This document shows, piece after piece, positions 34,402-43,131 of a stretch of DNA of 64,000 nucleotides; the stretch's first letter is position 1, and each line of letters begins with the position of its first letter. The notes under the pieces are model-generated. The model did not search any database and was not told the origin of the DNA. It worked only from the letters and a program-made list of their open reading frames with translations. Origin of the DNA: an uncultured Bacteroidia bacterium (GTDB taxonomy: Bacteria; Bacteroidota; Bacteroidia; Bacteroidales; UBA932); NCBI GenBank assembly GCA_902784435.1, contig CACZUR010000008.1:1-64000 (forward strand), written 5' to 3'. Made by a program: the position numbers and the translations under genes.

Positions 34402-36330
34402 ATGGCTTTTTTGAAATTCAACAAGTCTGAACTCGTCAACCTCTCCTATTCGCTAAGCCGGGAGATCATGCTGGCGAACAAGACCGGTGCGTACTGCAAC
34501 ACGTCCATCGTGACCTGCAACACGCGGCGCTACCACGGCCTCCTGGCCGTACCGGTAGAAAAGTTCGACGGGTACCGGCACGTGCTGCTGAGTTCCCTCG
34601 ACGAGAGCCTCACCCTGCGTGGCAAGCGGTTCAATCTGGGCATCCACTGCTACGGGGATGTCTATGAGCCCCGCGGCCACAAGTACATCGTGGACTTCGA
34701 CGCAGATCCGGTTCCCTGCATCACCTACAAAATCGGGGAAATCGTCTTCCGCAAAAAGATTGTCCTCACTCCGGACAGCAATCAGCTGCTCATCTGCTAC
34801 GAACTGGTGAACGCCCCGGCAAAAGTGAAGCTGGAGCTCAAACCTTTCCTGGCCTTCCGTAACTTCCACGCCCTCACCGGCGAGAATCCGGGTGCCCGCA
34901 CGGACTTCAAACCCGTCCAGAACGGCGCCGCCTTCAACATGTACGAAGGCTTCCCGGACCTGAACCTGCAGCTGAGCACTTCTACGGCGTCGTTCAAGTA
35001 CAGCCCCGTGTGGTACAAGGGCGTCACTTATTCGGACGAGATGCGCCGCGGATTCGACTGCCGCGAGGATCTGTGGGTTCCCGGAACCTTCGAGGTGGAA
35101 CTGCACAGCGGAGACAGCATCGTGTTCTCGGCCGCGGCCGGGGAAGCGGTGAACGCCACCTCCCTGAAGCGCCGCTTTACCGCCACGGTAGACAAAATCG
35201 GCCCCATCACCTCCTTCCACGACCAGCTGGTGCGTCAGGCAGACTACCTGATCCGCGAAGACCAGGGCGTCAAGCGCATCGTGGCGGGTTACAGCTGGCT
35301 GTACACCGGCCTTCTGCGGGAAACCCTCATTTCCCTAGCCGGCCTTACGCTGTATGCCAAGGACGATGCCAAGGAGTTCGAGGAAATCCTGGACAACCTC
35401 ATCGCCGCCAACCAGGAGCGCCTGAGCCGACGCACCACACAGGTAGAGGCTCCGCTCTATATGACGGTGGCCCTGCAGCAGTACATTGCCTGGGGTGCCA
35501 GTGACAAAGCCGTATGGGCCAAATACGGCCCCGTGCTCAAGTCCATCCTGGAAAGCTACCTGCCGGGTGTGCGCCAGGAAGTGGCCATGCAGCCCAACGG
35601 CCTCCTGTGGGCCCAGAAGGACGGTGTAGCCCTTACCTGGATGAACGCTTATATCAACGGCCGTGCCGTTACGGAGCGCGCCGGCTACCAGGTAGAAACC
35701 AATGCCATGTGGTATAACGCCATCTGCTTCGCCTTGGAGCACGAGCGCAAGGGCAGCAGTTTCGCCAAGAAGTGGACCACCATCAAGGAACTGGTGGAAG
35801 ATCACTTCGAACCCATGTTCTGGAACCCCGGCCTGGGCTTCCTGGCAGACTATGTAGACAACAGCGGCCAGCACCTGGAGCTGCGTCCCAACCAGCTCTG
35901 GGCCGTTTCCCTGGACCACATCTGCGTGTCGGACGAAGTCATCAGTTCGGTGATGCGCATCGTCAACGCAGAACTGGTCACGCGCCGCGGCATCCGCACC
36001 CTGAGTCCCCGCGACATCCGCTACAAGGGTGTCTATGAGGGCAATCAGCAGGAACGCGACGAAGCCTACATGAACGGCTGCGCCTGGCCTTTCCTGCTGG
36101 CACAGTTCGCCTATGCCAGCTTCAACATGATGGGCGCCAACTTCATCCGCCGGGCCGAATGGCTCACGGAGGGCTTTTACGAGGACCTCTCCAAGCACGG
36201 CGTAGGCGCCTTCTCGGAACTTTACGACGGAGACCCGCCCCACGAGGCACACGGTGCCATTTCGTCGGCCCTCACCACCGCCGCTCTCCTGAATATCAAC
36301 TGGCTCATCGACCAATACAGGGAGGATTAA
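34402..36330 (+). CDS. Glycogen debranching enzyme-like protein (amylo-alpha-1,6-glucosidase family, divergent)
   Basis: Protein of 642 residues with an N-terminal debranching-enzyme beta domain (about 5-225, starting SLSREIMLANKTGAYCNTS) and a C-terminal six-hairpin domain (about 255-640) of the GDE_C/GH133 type. It probably removes alpha-1,6-linked glucosyl stubs from limit dextrin. Two acidic positions conserved in relatives I recall look changed: the WGRDT-like motif reads LLRET (E307) and the WMDA-like motif reads WMNA (N415), while the following VE (E432) is kept. Activity is therefore less certain than for its neighbours. It lies 10 bases after glgB and 3 before the GT4 gene. Confidence 0.82.
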   Translation: MAFLKFNKSELVNLSYSLSREIMLANKTGAYCNTSIVTCNTRRYHGLLAVPVEKFDGYRHVLLSSLDESLTLRGKRFNLGIHCYGDVYEPRGHKYIVDFDADPVPCITYKIGEIVFRKKIVLTPDSNQLLICYELVNAPAKVKLELKPFLAFRNFHALTGENPGARTDFKPVQNGAAFNMYEGFPDLNLQLSTSTASFKYSPVWYKGVTYSDEMRRGFDCREDLWVPGTFEVELHSGDSIVFSAAAGEAVNATSLKRRFTATVDKIGPITSFHDQLVRQADYLIREDQGVKRIVAGYSWLYTGLLRETLISLAGLTLYAKDDAKEFEEILDNLIAANQERLSRRTTQVEAPLYMTVALQQYIAWGASDKAVWAKYGPVLKSILESYLPGVRQEVAMQPNGLLWAQKDGVALTWMNAYINGRAVTERAGYQVETNAMWYNAICFALEHERKGSSFAKKWTTIKELVEDHFEPMFWNPGLGFLADYVDNSGQHLELRPNQLWAVSLDHICVSDEVISSVMRIVNAELVTRRGIRTLSPRDIRYKGVYEGNQQERDEAYMNGCAWPFLLAQFAYASFNMMGANFIRRAEWLTEGFYEDLSKHGVGAFSELYDGDPPHEAHGAISSALTTAALLNINWLIDQYRED

Positions 36331-36333
36331 ACT

Positions 36334-37623
36334 ATGAGAGTATTAATGTTCGGTTGGGAGTTTCCTCCCCACATTGCAGGCGGTCTGGGTACGGCCTGCG
36401 AAGGCATCGTGAAAGGCCTTGCCTATAACGGCGTGGAAACGCTGTTCGTGATGCCGTCGGCCTCCGGCGACGAAGACCAGAGCGCCACTACCATCATCAA
36501 CGCCTCGGATGTGGCGGTAGACACCGTCTCGGAGAGCGTGGAAGAATACCTGGACAAGGTCAAGTTCATCCACATCGGCTCCAACCTGGTGCCCTACGCA
36601 GACCCGAATGAGTTCAGCAAGCTCATCGAGGAAGAGAAACGCCGCCAGGTGAAGGACTTCTCCATCAGCTATGGCCAGAAGTACAAGTTCTCCGGCAAAT
36701 ACGGCAGCAACCTCATGGAAGAGGTGGCCCGTTACGCCATGGTGGGCGGAACCATCGCCCTCCAGAAGAAGGACGAATTCGACGTCATCCACGCCCACGA
36801 CTGGCTCTGCTACTATGCCGGCATCGCCGCCAAGGAACTCACCGGCAAGCCCCTCGTGATCCACGTGCACGCCACTTCCTTCGACCGCGGCAGCGTAGAC
36901 AACATCGACACCCGCGTGTTCGCCATCGAGAAGAAAGGCATGGAAATGGCCGACCGCGTCATCACCGTGAGCGACCTCACCCGCAATATCGTCATCTCCC
37001 GCTACGGAATAGACCCCGGCAAGGTGGTCACCGTGCACAACGCCGTGGACTTCAGCGGCCGGGAGAACCTGCAGGTAGAGCGCGGTGTCAAGGAACCCGT
37101 GGTTACCTTCCTGGGACGTATCACTTATCAGAAAGGCCCCGAATACTTCATCGAGGCGGCCGCCAAGGTGCTCAAGCGCACCAAGAACGTCCGCTTTGTC
37201 ATGGCCGGCAGCGGTGACATGATGAACCGCGCCATCCGCCATGCGGCCCGCCTGGGCATCAGCGACCGTTTCCACTTTACGGGCTTCCTCCGCGGTGTGG
37301 ACGTCCAGAAGATGTTCGCCCTCTCGGACGTATACATCATGCCGTCCATCTCGGAACCCTTCGGCATTTCCCCGCTGGAGGCCATGCGTACCGGCGTTCC
37401 GTCCATCATCTCCAAACAGTCCGGAGCCGCCGAAATCCTGCATTACGCCTTCAAGGTAGACTTCTGGGATGTGGATGCCATCGCCGATGACATCTACGCC
37501 CTGCTCAGCTATCCCGCCCTGGCGGACTTCAGCACCCGCATGGGCTACGACGAGGTCAATGCCCTCAAATGGAACGGCGCCTGCGCCAAGATGAAAAAAG
37601 TTTACGAATCAGTAATTAAATAA
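36334..37623 (+). CDS. GT4-type glycosyltransferase (alpha-glucan related)
   Basis: GT-B glycosyltransferase of 429 residues. The N-terminal Rossmann half starts MRVLMFGWEFPPHIAGGLGT, which resembles the donor loop of glycogen synthases. The C-terminal half carries an E-x7-E motif, SEPFGISPLE (near 348-356). The usual Bacteroidota order is debranching enzyme, GT4, GH57, so it probably extends or primes alpha-1,4-glucans; the donor sugar is not evident. Three bases after the debranching gene and five before GH57. Confidence 0.85.
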   Translation: MRVLMFGWEFPPHIAGGLGTACEGIVKGLAYNGVETLFVMPSASGDEDQSATTIINASDVAVDTVSESVEEYLDKVKFIHIGSNLVPYADPNEFSKLIEEEKRRQVKDFSISYGQKYKFSGKYGSNLMEEVARYAMVGGTIALQKKDEFDVIHAHDWLCYYAGIAAKELTGKPLVIHVHATSFDRGSVDNIDTRVFAIEKKGMEMADRVITVSDLTRNIVISRYGIDPGKVVTVHNAVDFSGRENLQVERGVKEPVVTFLGRITYQKGPEYFIEAAAKVLKRTKNVRFVMAGSGDMMNRAIRHAARLGISDRFHFTGFLRGVDVQKMFALSDVYIMPSISEPFGISPLEAMRTGVPSIISKQSGAAEILHYAFKVDFWDVDAIADDIYALLSYPALADFSTRMGYDEVNALKWNGACAKMKKVYESVIK

Positions 37624-37628
37624 ATACT

Positions 37629-38888
37629 ATGGCAACAAAGAGCATCTGCCTGTATTTCCAGGTCCATCAACCCACCCGGCTCCGCCTGTACAGATTTTTC
37701 GATATCGGCAAGGATTCGCACTACTACGATGACTTTGCCAACCGCACCATCCTGCGCCGCATCGCCCAGAAGTGCTATCTGCCCATGAACCAGCTCATGC
37801 TGGATCTCATCAACAAGAACAAGGGCAAGTTCAAGATCGCCTATTCCATCTCCGGCAGCGCCCTGGACCAGTTCCAGCGCTTCGCTCCGGAAGTCATCGA
37901 CAGTTTCAAGGCCCTGGTGGCCACCGGCAAAGTAGAGCTGCTGGCAGAAACTTACTATCATTCCCTGGCTTCCCTGGGCAGCGAATCGGAATTCCGTCAC
38001 CAGGTGGCCAAGCATGCCGCCAAGATTGAGGAAATCTTCGGCGTCAAGCCCACCGCTTTCCGCAACACGGAGCTCATCTACTCCAACGGCATCGGCGAAA
38101 TGGTGTACGACATGGGTTACAAGACCATGCTCACGGAGGGCGCCCGCCACATCATGGGTTGGCAGAGCCCCAACTTCGTGTACACCGGCGAAACCCAGCC
38201 CAAGCTCAAGCTCCTGCTCCGCAACTACACCCTGTCGGACGACATCGCCTTCCGCTTCGGCGCCAACAAGGCCACCGCAGAGGAGTATGTGGGCTGGCTC
38301 AAGGAAAATGCCAAGGACGGAGACGTGGTGAACCTGTTCATGGACTATGAGACCTTCGGCGAGCACCAGAGCGCAGAAACCGGCATCTTCGATTTCATGA
38401 AGGCCCTTCCCGCCGCCGTTCTCGCAGACGGTACCTTCAACTTCGCCACCCCTTCGGAGGTGACCAAGAAGTACAAGGCCGTTTCGGACATCGCCGTGGA
38501 CGATCCCATCTCCTGGGCCGACGAAGAGCGCGACCTCACCGCCTGGCTGGGCAACGAGCTCCAGAGCGAAGCCTTCAAGAAGGTGTACGCCATGACGGAG
38601 AAACTCTCCATCGTGAACGACCCGGACCTGTGGGAGGACTTCGGCCACCTGCAGGAGAGCGACCATTTCTATTATATGTGCACCAAGTTCTTCTCGGACG
38701 GCGAAGTGCATAAATATTTCAATCCTTACGACACCCCGTACGAGGCGTTCATCAACTACATGAATGTAATCTCGGACTTCCAGATCCGCCTGGACGAAAA
38801 ACGCGCGGCCCTGGATGTGAAGGAGACGGCCAGCCAGGAACTGAAGGCTGCCAGCAAACCGGTGCGGAAGAAAGCGGCGAAGAAATAA
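37629..38888 (+). CDS. GH57 alpha-amylase-like enzyme
   Basis: Cytoplasmic GH57 protein of 419 residues with no signal peptide. The first conserved region is QVHQPTR, the catalytic nucleophile is E148 in FRNTELIYSN, and the acid/base is D239 in FMDYETFGEH. Family members include alpha-amylases, 4-alpha-glucanotransferases and branching enzymes; this short type is usually annotated as alpha-amylase. The C-terminal tail (about 385-419) is Lys/Ala-rich. It probably trims or remodels intracellular alpha-glucan with the adjacent GT4 and synthase-phosphorylase proteins. Confidence 0.88.
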   Translation: MATKSICLYFQVHQPTRLRLYRFFDIGKDSHYYDDFANRTILRRIAQKCYLPMNQLMLDLINKNKGKFKIAYSISGSALDQFQRFAPEVIDSFKALVATGKVELLAETYYHSLASLGSESEFRHQVAKHAAKIEEIFGVKPTAFRNTELIYSNGIGEMVYDMGYKTMLTEGARHIMGWQSPNFVYTGETQPKLKLLLRNYTLSDDIAFRFGANKATAEEYVGWLKENAKDGDVVNLFMDYETFGEHQSAETGIFDFMKALPAAVLADGTFNFATPSEVTKKYKAVSDIAVDDPISWADEERDLTAWLGNELQSEAFKKVYAMTEKLSIVNDPDLWEDFGHLQESDHFYYMCTKFFSDGEVHKYFNPYDTPYEAFINYMNVISDFQIRLDEKRAALDVKETASQELKAASKPVRKKAAKK

Positions 38889-38895
38889 GAGGTAA

Positions 38896-41800
38896 ATGGC
38901 AACGAAAAAGAAGATCCTGCAACCGGACTATCTGTTTGAAGTAAGTTGGGAAGTGTGCAACAAGGTGGGCGGTATCTATACCGTAGTTGCCACCAAGGCG
39001 TTGCACCTGCAGTCACAGCTGGGCCGACGTCACATTTTCATCGGCCCGGACGTGTGGATGCACCGCAGTGGAAACCCGGATTTCCTGGAAGATCCCATGC
39101 TGTACCGCTCGTGGAAAGCGCAGGCCCTCACCGAGGGTCTCCGCTTCCGCGTGGGGCGGTGGAACATCCCCGGCAGGCCGGTGGCCATCCTGGTGGATTA
39201 TAAGCAGCATCTGCCCCAGGCCGATGACATCCTGGGTGCCCTGTGGAACGATTTCGGGGTAGATTCCCTCACCGGCAACTGGGATTATAAGGAGTCCGCC
39301 GTGTTTGGCGTACTGGCCGGACGGGTAATCGAAAGTTTCTGGCATTACAACCTGAAGGGCGGGGAGAATGTGGTGGCCCAGTTCCACGAGTGGCAGACCG
39401 GCGCCGGTGTACTGCAGCTCAAGAAATCGGGTGTTCCCGTGGCAACGGCCTTCACCACCCACGCCACCATGATGGGCCGGTGCCTGGCCGGCAACAATCT
39501 GCCGCTGTACAACGACATCACCGCTTACAACGGCGACGAAATGGCCCGCCGCTTCAATGTGACGGCCATCTATTCGCTGGAGAAGAAATCGGCCCAGCAT
39601 GCCGATGTCTTCACCACCGTGAGCGACATCACCGCCAAGGAGTGCGCCCAGTTCCTGGAGCGTCCCGTGGACGTGGTGACGCCCAATGGCTTCGAAAACA
39701 GTTTCACCCCGGCCTCGGACGAGGAATACACGCGCCTGCACGACGCCGCGCGTGAGCGCCTGATAGAGGTAGCCACGGCCATGAGCGCCGAGGAAGTGCC
39801 CGCCAACGCCCTGTTCATCGGGATTGGTGGCCGCTACGAGTATCACAACAAGGGTATCGATGTGTTTATCGACGCCCTGGACCGGATCAACCGTTCGGAC
39901 TACGAAGGCCGCAGCATCCAGGCCTTCATCATGATCCCTTCCGGCCACCATGGGCCGGACAAGGCCCTCCAGGCTAAGATGGACGGCCAGGGAGACCCGC
40001 ATTATCAGACCCAGACATCGCATTACCTGATGAATGCGGAATACGACACCATCACGCGCCGTCTCCGGGAAGTGGGGCTCACCAACGCCCTGGGCGACAA
40101 AGTGAAGGTCTATTTCATCCCTTCCTATCTGGTAGGGGACGACGGCATTTTCAACATGTCCTACTACGACATCCTGTGTGGTCTGGACCTGGCGCTGTTC
40201 CCTTCCTATTATGAACCTTGGGGGTATACACCGCTGGAAGCCCTGGCGTTCCGTATCCCTACCCTTACCACCACCCTGGCCGGTTTCGGCCTGTGGGTGC
40301 AGGACCATTACAAGAAGAAACATCCCGGCATTACGGTGCTCCGGCGCGACGACAACAACTACGACCAGGTCGTGGAAGGCACGGTCGCCCGTGTGCGCGA
40401 GCTGGCTTCCCTGGAGCTGGAAACGCGCAACCAATACCGGGAAAATGCCCGCGAAGTGGCACAGATTGCCCTGTGGGAGAATCAAATAGTGTATTACCAG
40501 GAGGCCTACAGCCTGGCCCTTACCAAGATTCAGGCGCTCAAGGACTCCTACCAATCCAAGAAGACTATGCAATATTTTAAAGCCGATGTAACCAGCCCCA
40601 GCTGGAGAAGCATCCTGGTTACCCGACACCTTCCGGAAAAGCTTTCCCGCCTGGAGAAACTGTCTAAGAACCTCTGGTGGTGCTGGAACGAAAGCGCCAA
40701 AGACCTGTTCCGTTCCATAGACCCGGAAGTATGGCACAAGAGCGGCCACAATCCGCTGGTGGTGCTGGATACCGTGAGTATCAAGCGTTTCCAGCAGCTT
40801 TCCGAAGACGAAGAATTCCTGGCCCGGATGCGCCGCGTACTGGACGAATTTGACAAGTATATGGCCGCCAAGGCCAAGCGGACGGCCCCTTCCGTGGCCT
40901 ATTTCTGCATGGAATATGGCCTGGATACGTCCCTGAAGATTTATTCCGGCGGTCTGGGTATCCTGGCCGGCGACTACCTGAAGGAAACCTCCGACATGAA
41001 CACCAACCTGGTGGCCGTGGGTCTGCTGTACCGTTACGGCTACTTCAACCAGGTGCTCAGTGCACAGGGTTATCAGGTGGCCGGTTACGACGCCCAGGAC
41101 TTCACCAAGATTCCCGCCGTGCCCGTGATGGACAAGGACGGCAACTGGGTAACCACCAAGGTGGCTTTCCCGGGCCGTAACATCACCGCCCGCCTGTGGA
41201 AGGTGGAAGTGGGCCGCACGGACCTGTACCTGATGGATACGGACTACGAAGCCAATATCCAGGAAGACCGGGAGGTTACCTATCACCTGTATGGCGGCAA
41301 CTGGGAAAACCGCCTCAAGCAGGAACTCCTGCTGGGTGTGGGCGGTATCCGCGCCCTCCGCAAGCTGGGCCTGGATCCGCAGGTATACCACTGCAACGAG
41401 GGCCATGCCGCATTCATCGGCATGGAGCGCCTCCGCGAATACATTGAAAAAGACAACCTGGACTTCTCCGAGGCCCTGGAAGTGGTGCGTGCCAGCTCGC
41501 TGTTCACCACTCATACGCCGGTTCCCGCCGGCCACGACGCCTTTGACGAGGGCCTGCTGCGCCAGTACATCGGCCACTACCCGGAGCGCCTGAAGGTGGA
41601 CTGGGAAACCCTGATGTCCCTGGGCAAGGACAACCCCCTGGACCCGCACGAGAAATTCTCCATGAGCAACCTGGCCGCCAATATCTCGCAGAATGTGAAC
41701 GGCGTTTCCATGCTGCACGGCAAGGTTTCCCAGGATATTTTCGCCCACATGTACCCCGGCTATCTGCCGGAGGAACTCTTCGTGAGCTATGTGACCAACG

Positions 41801-43131
41801 GCGTGCACTATCCTACCTGGTGCGCTCCCGAGTGGAAGCCCGTCCATGCCCGGGTGTTCGGCCCGGACTTCGCTACGCACCACTACGACAAGTCCTGCTT
41901 CGACGGCATCTACCAGGTGTCCGACGCAGAGGTCTGGAACGTGAAGAAGACCCTGAAGGCCAAGCTCATCGAATTCCTGCGCGAGCGTCTGCAGGACAAG
42001 AGCTGCAGCAACCATTACAGCCCGTCGGAACTGGTGACCATCCTGGACACCCTGCGCGACGATGTGCTCACCATTGGTTTTGCCCGCCGCTTTGCCACCT
42101 ACAAGCGCGCTACGCTGCTGTTCCGTGACCTGGACCGTCTGGACAAGATTGTGAACAATCCCCAGCAGCCCGTGCAGTTCCTCTTTGCCGGTAAGGCCCA
42201 TCCGGCCGACAAAGCCGGCCAGGACCTGATCAAGCAGATCGTGGACATCTCCAAGGATCCCCGCTTCATCGGCAAGATTGTGTTTGTGCCCGGCTACGAC
42301 ATCACGCTGGCCAAGCGCATGGTCCAGGGCGTGGATGTATGGATGAACAATCCTACCCGTCCGCAGGAGGCTTCCGGTACTTCCGGAGAAAAGGCCGCCA
42401 TGAACGGTACCATGCATTTCTCCGTGCTGGACGGCTGGTGGGTGGAAGGTTACAAGGAAGGCGCCGGCTGGGCCCTGCCCATCGAGCAGGCCTACGAGGA
42501 CAACAACTTCCAGAACGAACTGGATGCCGCCACCATCTACCAGATCCTGGAGAATGACATCGCCCCCGCCTATTACAATGTAGACCGGAACACGGGCCGC
42601 AGCGCCGAATGGGTGGGGTACATCAAGAATACCATTGCCAAGGTGGCCTGCGACTTCACCACCAACCGCATGCTCACGGACTATATCAACCAGTACTACG
42701 CTCCTCAGGCCAAGGCTGCGGACGATATAAAGGCCAAGGATTTTGCCAAGGCCCGCGAACTGGCCGCCTGGAAGATCCGCGTGCGCCGCGAGTGGGAGAA
42801 TGTGTCCATGATTTCCCGCAGCCAGTCTTCCACCGCCTATGACCTCACGCTGGAAACGCCTTACCACGCAGAGATTGAGATCCAGCTGGGTGCACTGACC
42901 CCGGAGGAAGTAGGTGTAGAGATTGTATTTGCCCAGTTGGACGGCCACAGCAAACTGCACATCGTAGACGTACAGGAAGCCAAGGTACTGGAATCCAAGG
43001 ACGGTGTGGCCGTGTATACCGTGGATGTGCTTCCGGAGAAGACCGGCGCCTATCAGGTAGGTGCCCGCATCTTTGCCAAGCATCCGCTCCTGGCCCACCG
43101 CCAGAGCTTCGAGTGTGTGAAGTGGCTGTAG
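38896..43131 (+). CDS. Fused glycogen synthase (GT3) and alpha-glucan phosphorylase (GT35)
   Basis: Single 1411-residue frame joining opposed enzymes. Residues 1-550 are an eukaryote-type GT3 glycogen synthase: SWEVCNKVGGIYTV at 17-30 and the catalytic pair E440/E448 in YYEPWGYTPLE. GT3 enzymes use UDP-glucose. Residues about 558-1411 are a GT35 alpha-glucan phosphorylase of the DUF3417-containing type: LSKNLWW region near 590, YSGGLGILAGDYLKE near 690, PLP lysine K1166 in EASGTSGEK, and a beta-rich C-terminal domain. M558 is where a free-standing phosphorylase would begin, and the linker (about 545-560) is short. No stop, shift or low-quality stretch marks the junction. Both active sites look intact. 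The gene starts 7 bases after GH57 and overlaps ribF by 19 bases. Confidence 0.93.
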   Translation: MATKKKILQPDYLFEVSWEVCNKVGGIYTVVATKALHLQSQLGRRHIFIGPDVWMHRSGNPDFLEDPMLYRSWKAQALTEGLRFRVGRWNIPGRPVAILVDYKQHLPQADDILGALWNDFGVDSLTGNWDYKESAVFGVLAGRVIESFWHYNLKGGENVVAQFHEWQTGAGVLQLKKSGVPVATAFTTHATMMGRCLAGNNLPLYNDITAYNGDEMARRFNVTAIYSLEKKSAQHADVFTTVSDITAKECAQFLERPVDVVTPNGFENSFTPASDEEYTRLHDAARERLIEVATAMSAEEVPANALFIGIGGRYEYHNKGIDVFIDALDRINRSDYEGRSIQAFIMIPSGHHGPDKALQAKMDGQGDPHYQTQTSHYLMNAEYDTITRRLREVGLTNALGDKVKVYFIPSYLVGDDGIFNMSYYDILCGLDLALFPSYYEPWGYTPLEALAFRIPTLTTTLAGFGLWVQDHYKKKHPGITVLRRDDNNYDQVVEGTVARVRELASLELETRNQYRENAREVAQIALWENQIVYYQEAYSLALTKIQALKDSYQSKKTMQYFKADVTSPSWRSILVTRHLPEKLSRLEKLSKNLWWCWNESAKDLFRSIDPEVWHKSGHNPLVVLDTVSIKRFQQLSEDEEFLARMRRVLDEFDKYMAAKAKRTAPSVAYFCMEYGLDTSLKIYSGGLGILAGDYLKETSDMNTNLVAVGLLYRYGYFNQVLSAQGYQVAGYDAQDFTKIPAVPVMDKDGNWVTTKVAFPGRNITARLWKVEVGRTDLYLMDTDYEANIQEDREVTYHLYGGNWENRLKQELLLGVGGIRALRKLGLDPQVYHCNEGHAAFIGMERLREYIEKDNLDFSEALEVVRASSLFTTHTPVPAGHDAFDEGLLRQYIGHYPERLKVDWETLMSLGKDNPLDPHEKFSMSNLAANISQNVNGVSMLHGKVSQDIFAHMYPGYLPEELFVSYVTNGVHYPTWCAPEWKPVHARVFGPDFATHHYDKSCFDGIYQVSDAEVWNVKKTLKAKLIEFLRERLQDKSCSNHYSPSELVTILDTLRDDVLTIGFARRFATYKRATLLFRDLDRLDKIVNNPQQPVQFLFAGKAHPADKAGQDLIKQIVDISKDPRFIGKIVFVPGYDITLAKRMVQGVDVWMNNPTRPQEASGTSGEKAAMNGTMHFSVLDGWWVEGYKEGAGWALPIEQAYEDNNFQNELDAATIYQILENDIAPAYYNVDRNTGRSAEWVGYIKNTIAKVACDFTTNRMLTDYINQYYAPQAKAADDIKAKDFAKARELAAWKIRVRREWENVSMISRSQSSTAYDLTLETPYHAEIEIQLGALTPEEVGVEIVFAQLDGHSKLHIVDVQEAKVLESKDGVAVYTVDVLPEKTGAYQVGARIFAKHPLLAHRQSFECVKWL

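Noticed and set aside
30039..34439. Very long open frame on the minus strand opposite nadE, xseA, xseB and glgB
   Set aside because: It is antisense to four well-recognised genes and encodes a low-complexity Val/His/Gly-rich chain with no family motif. High GC at third codon positions leaves the opposite strand free of stops.
40540..40600. Suspicion that the synthase-phosphorylase fusion is a sequencing or assembly error
   Set aside because: The frame runs through without a stop, both halves align to their families right up to a short linker, and codon use is normal. Kept as a real fusion, with resequencing listed as a check.
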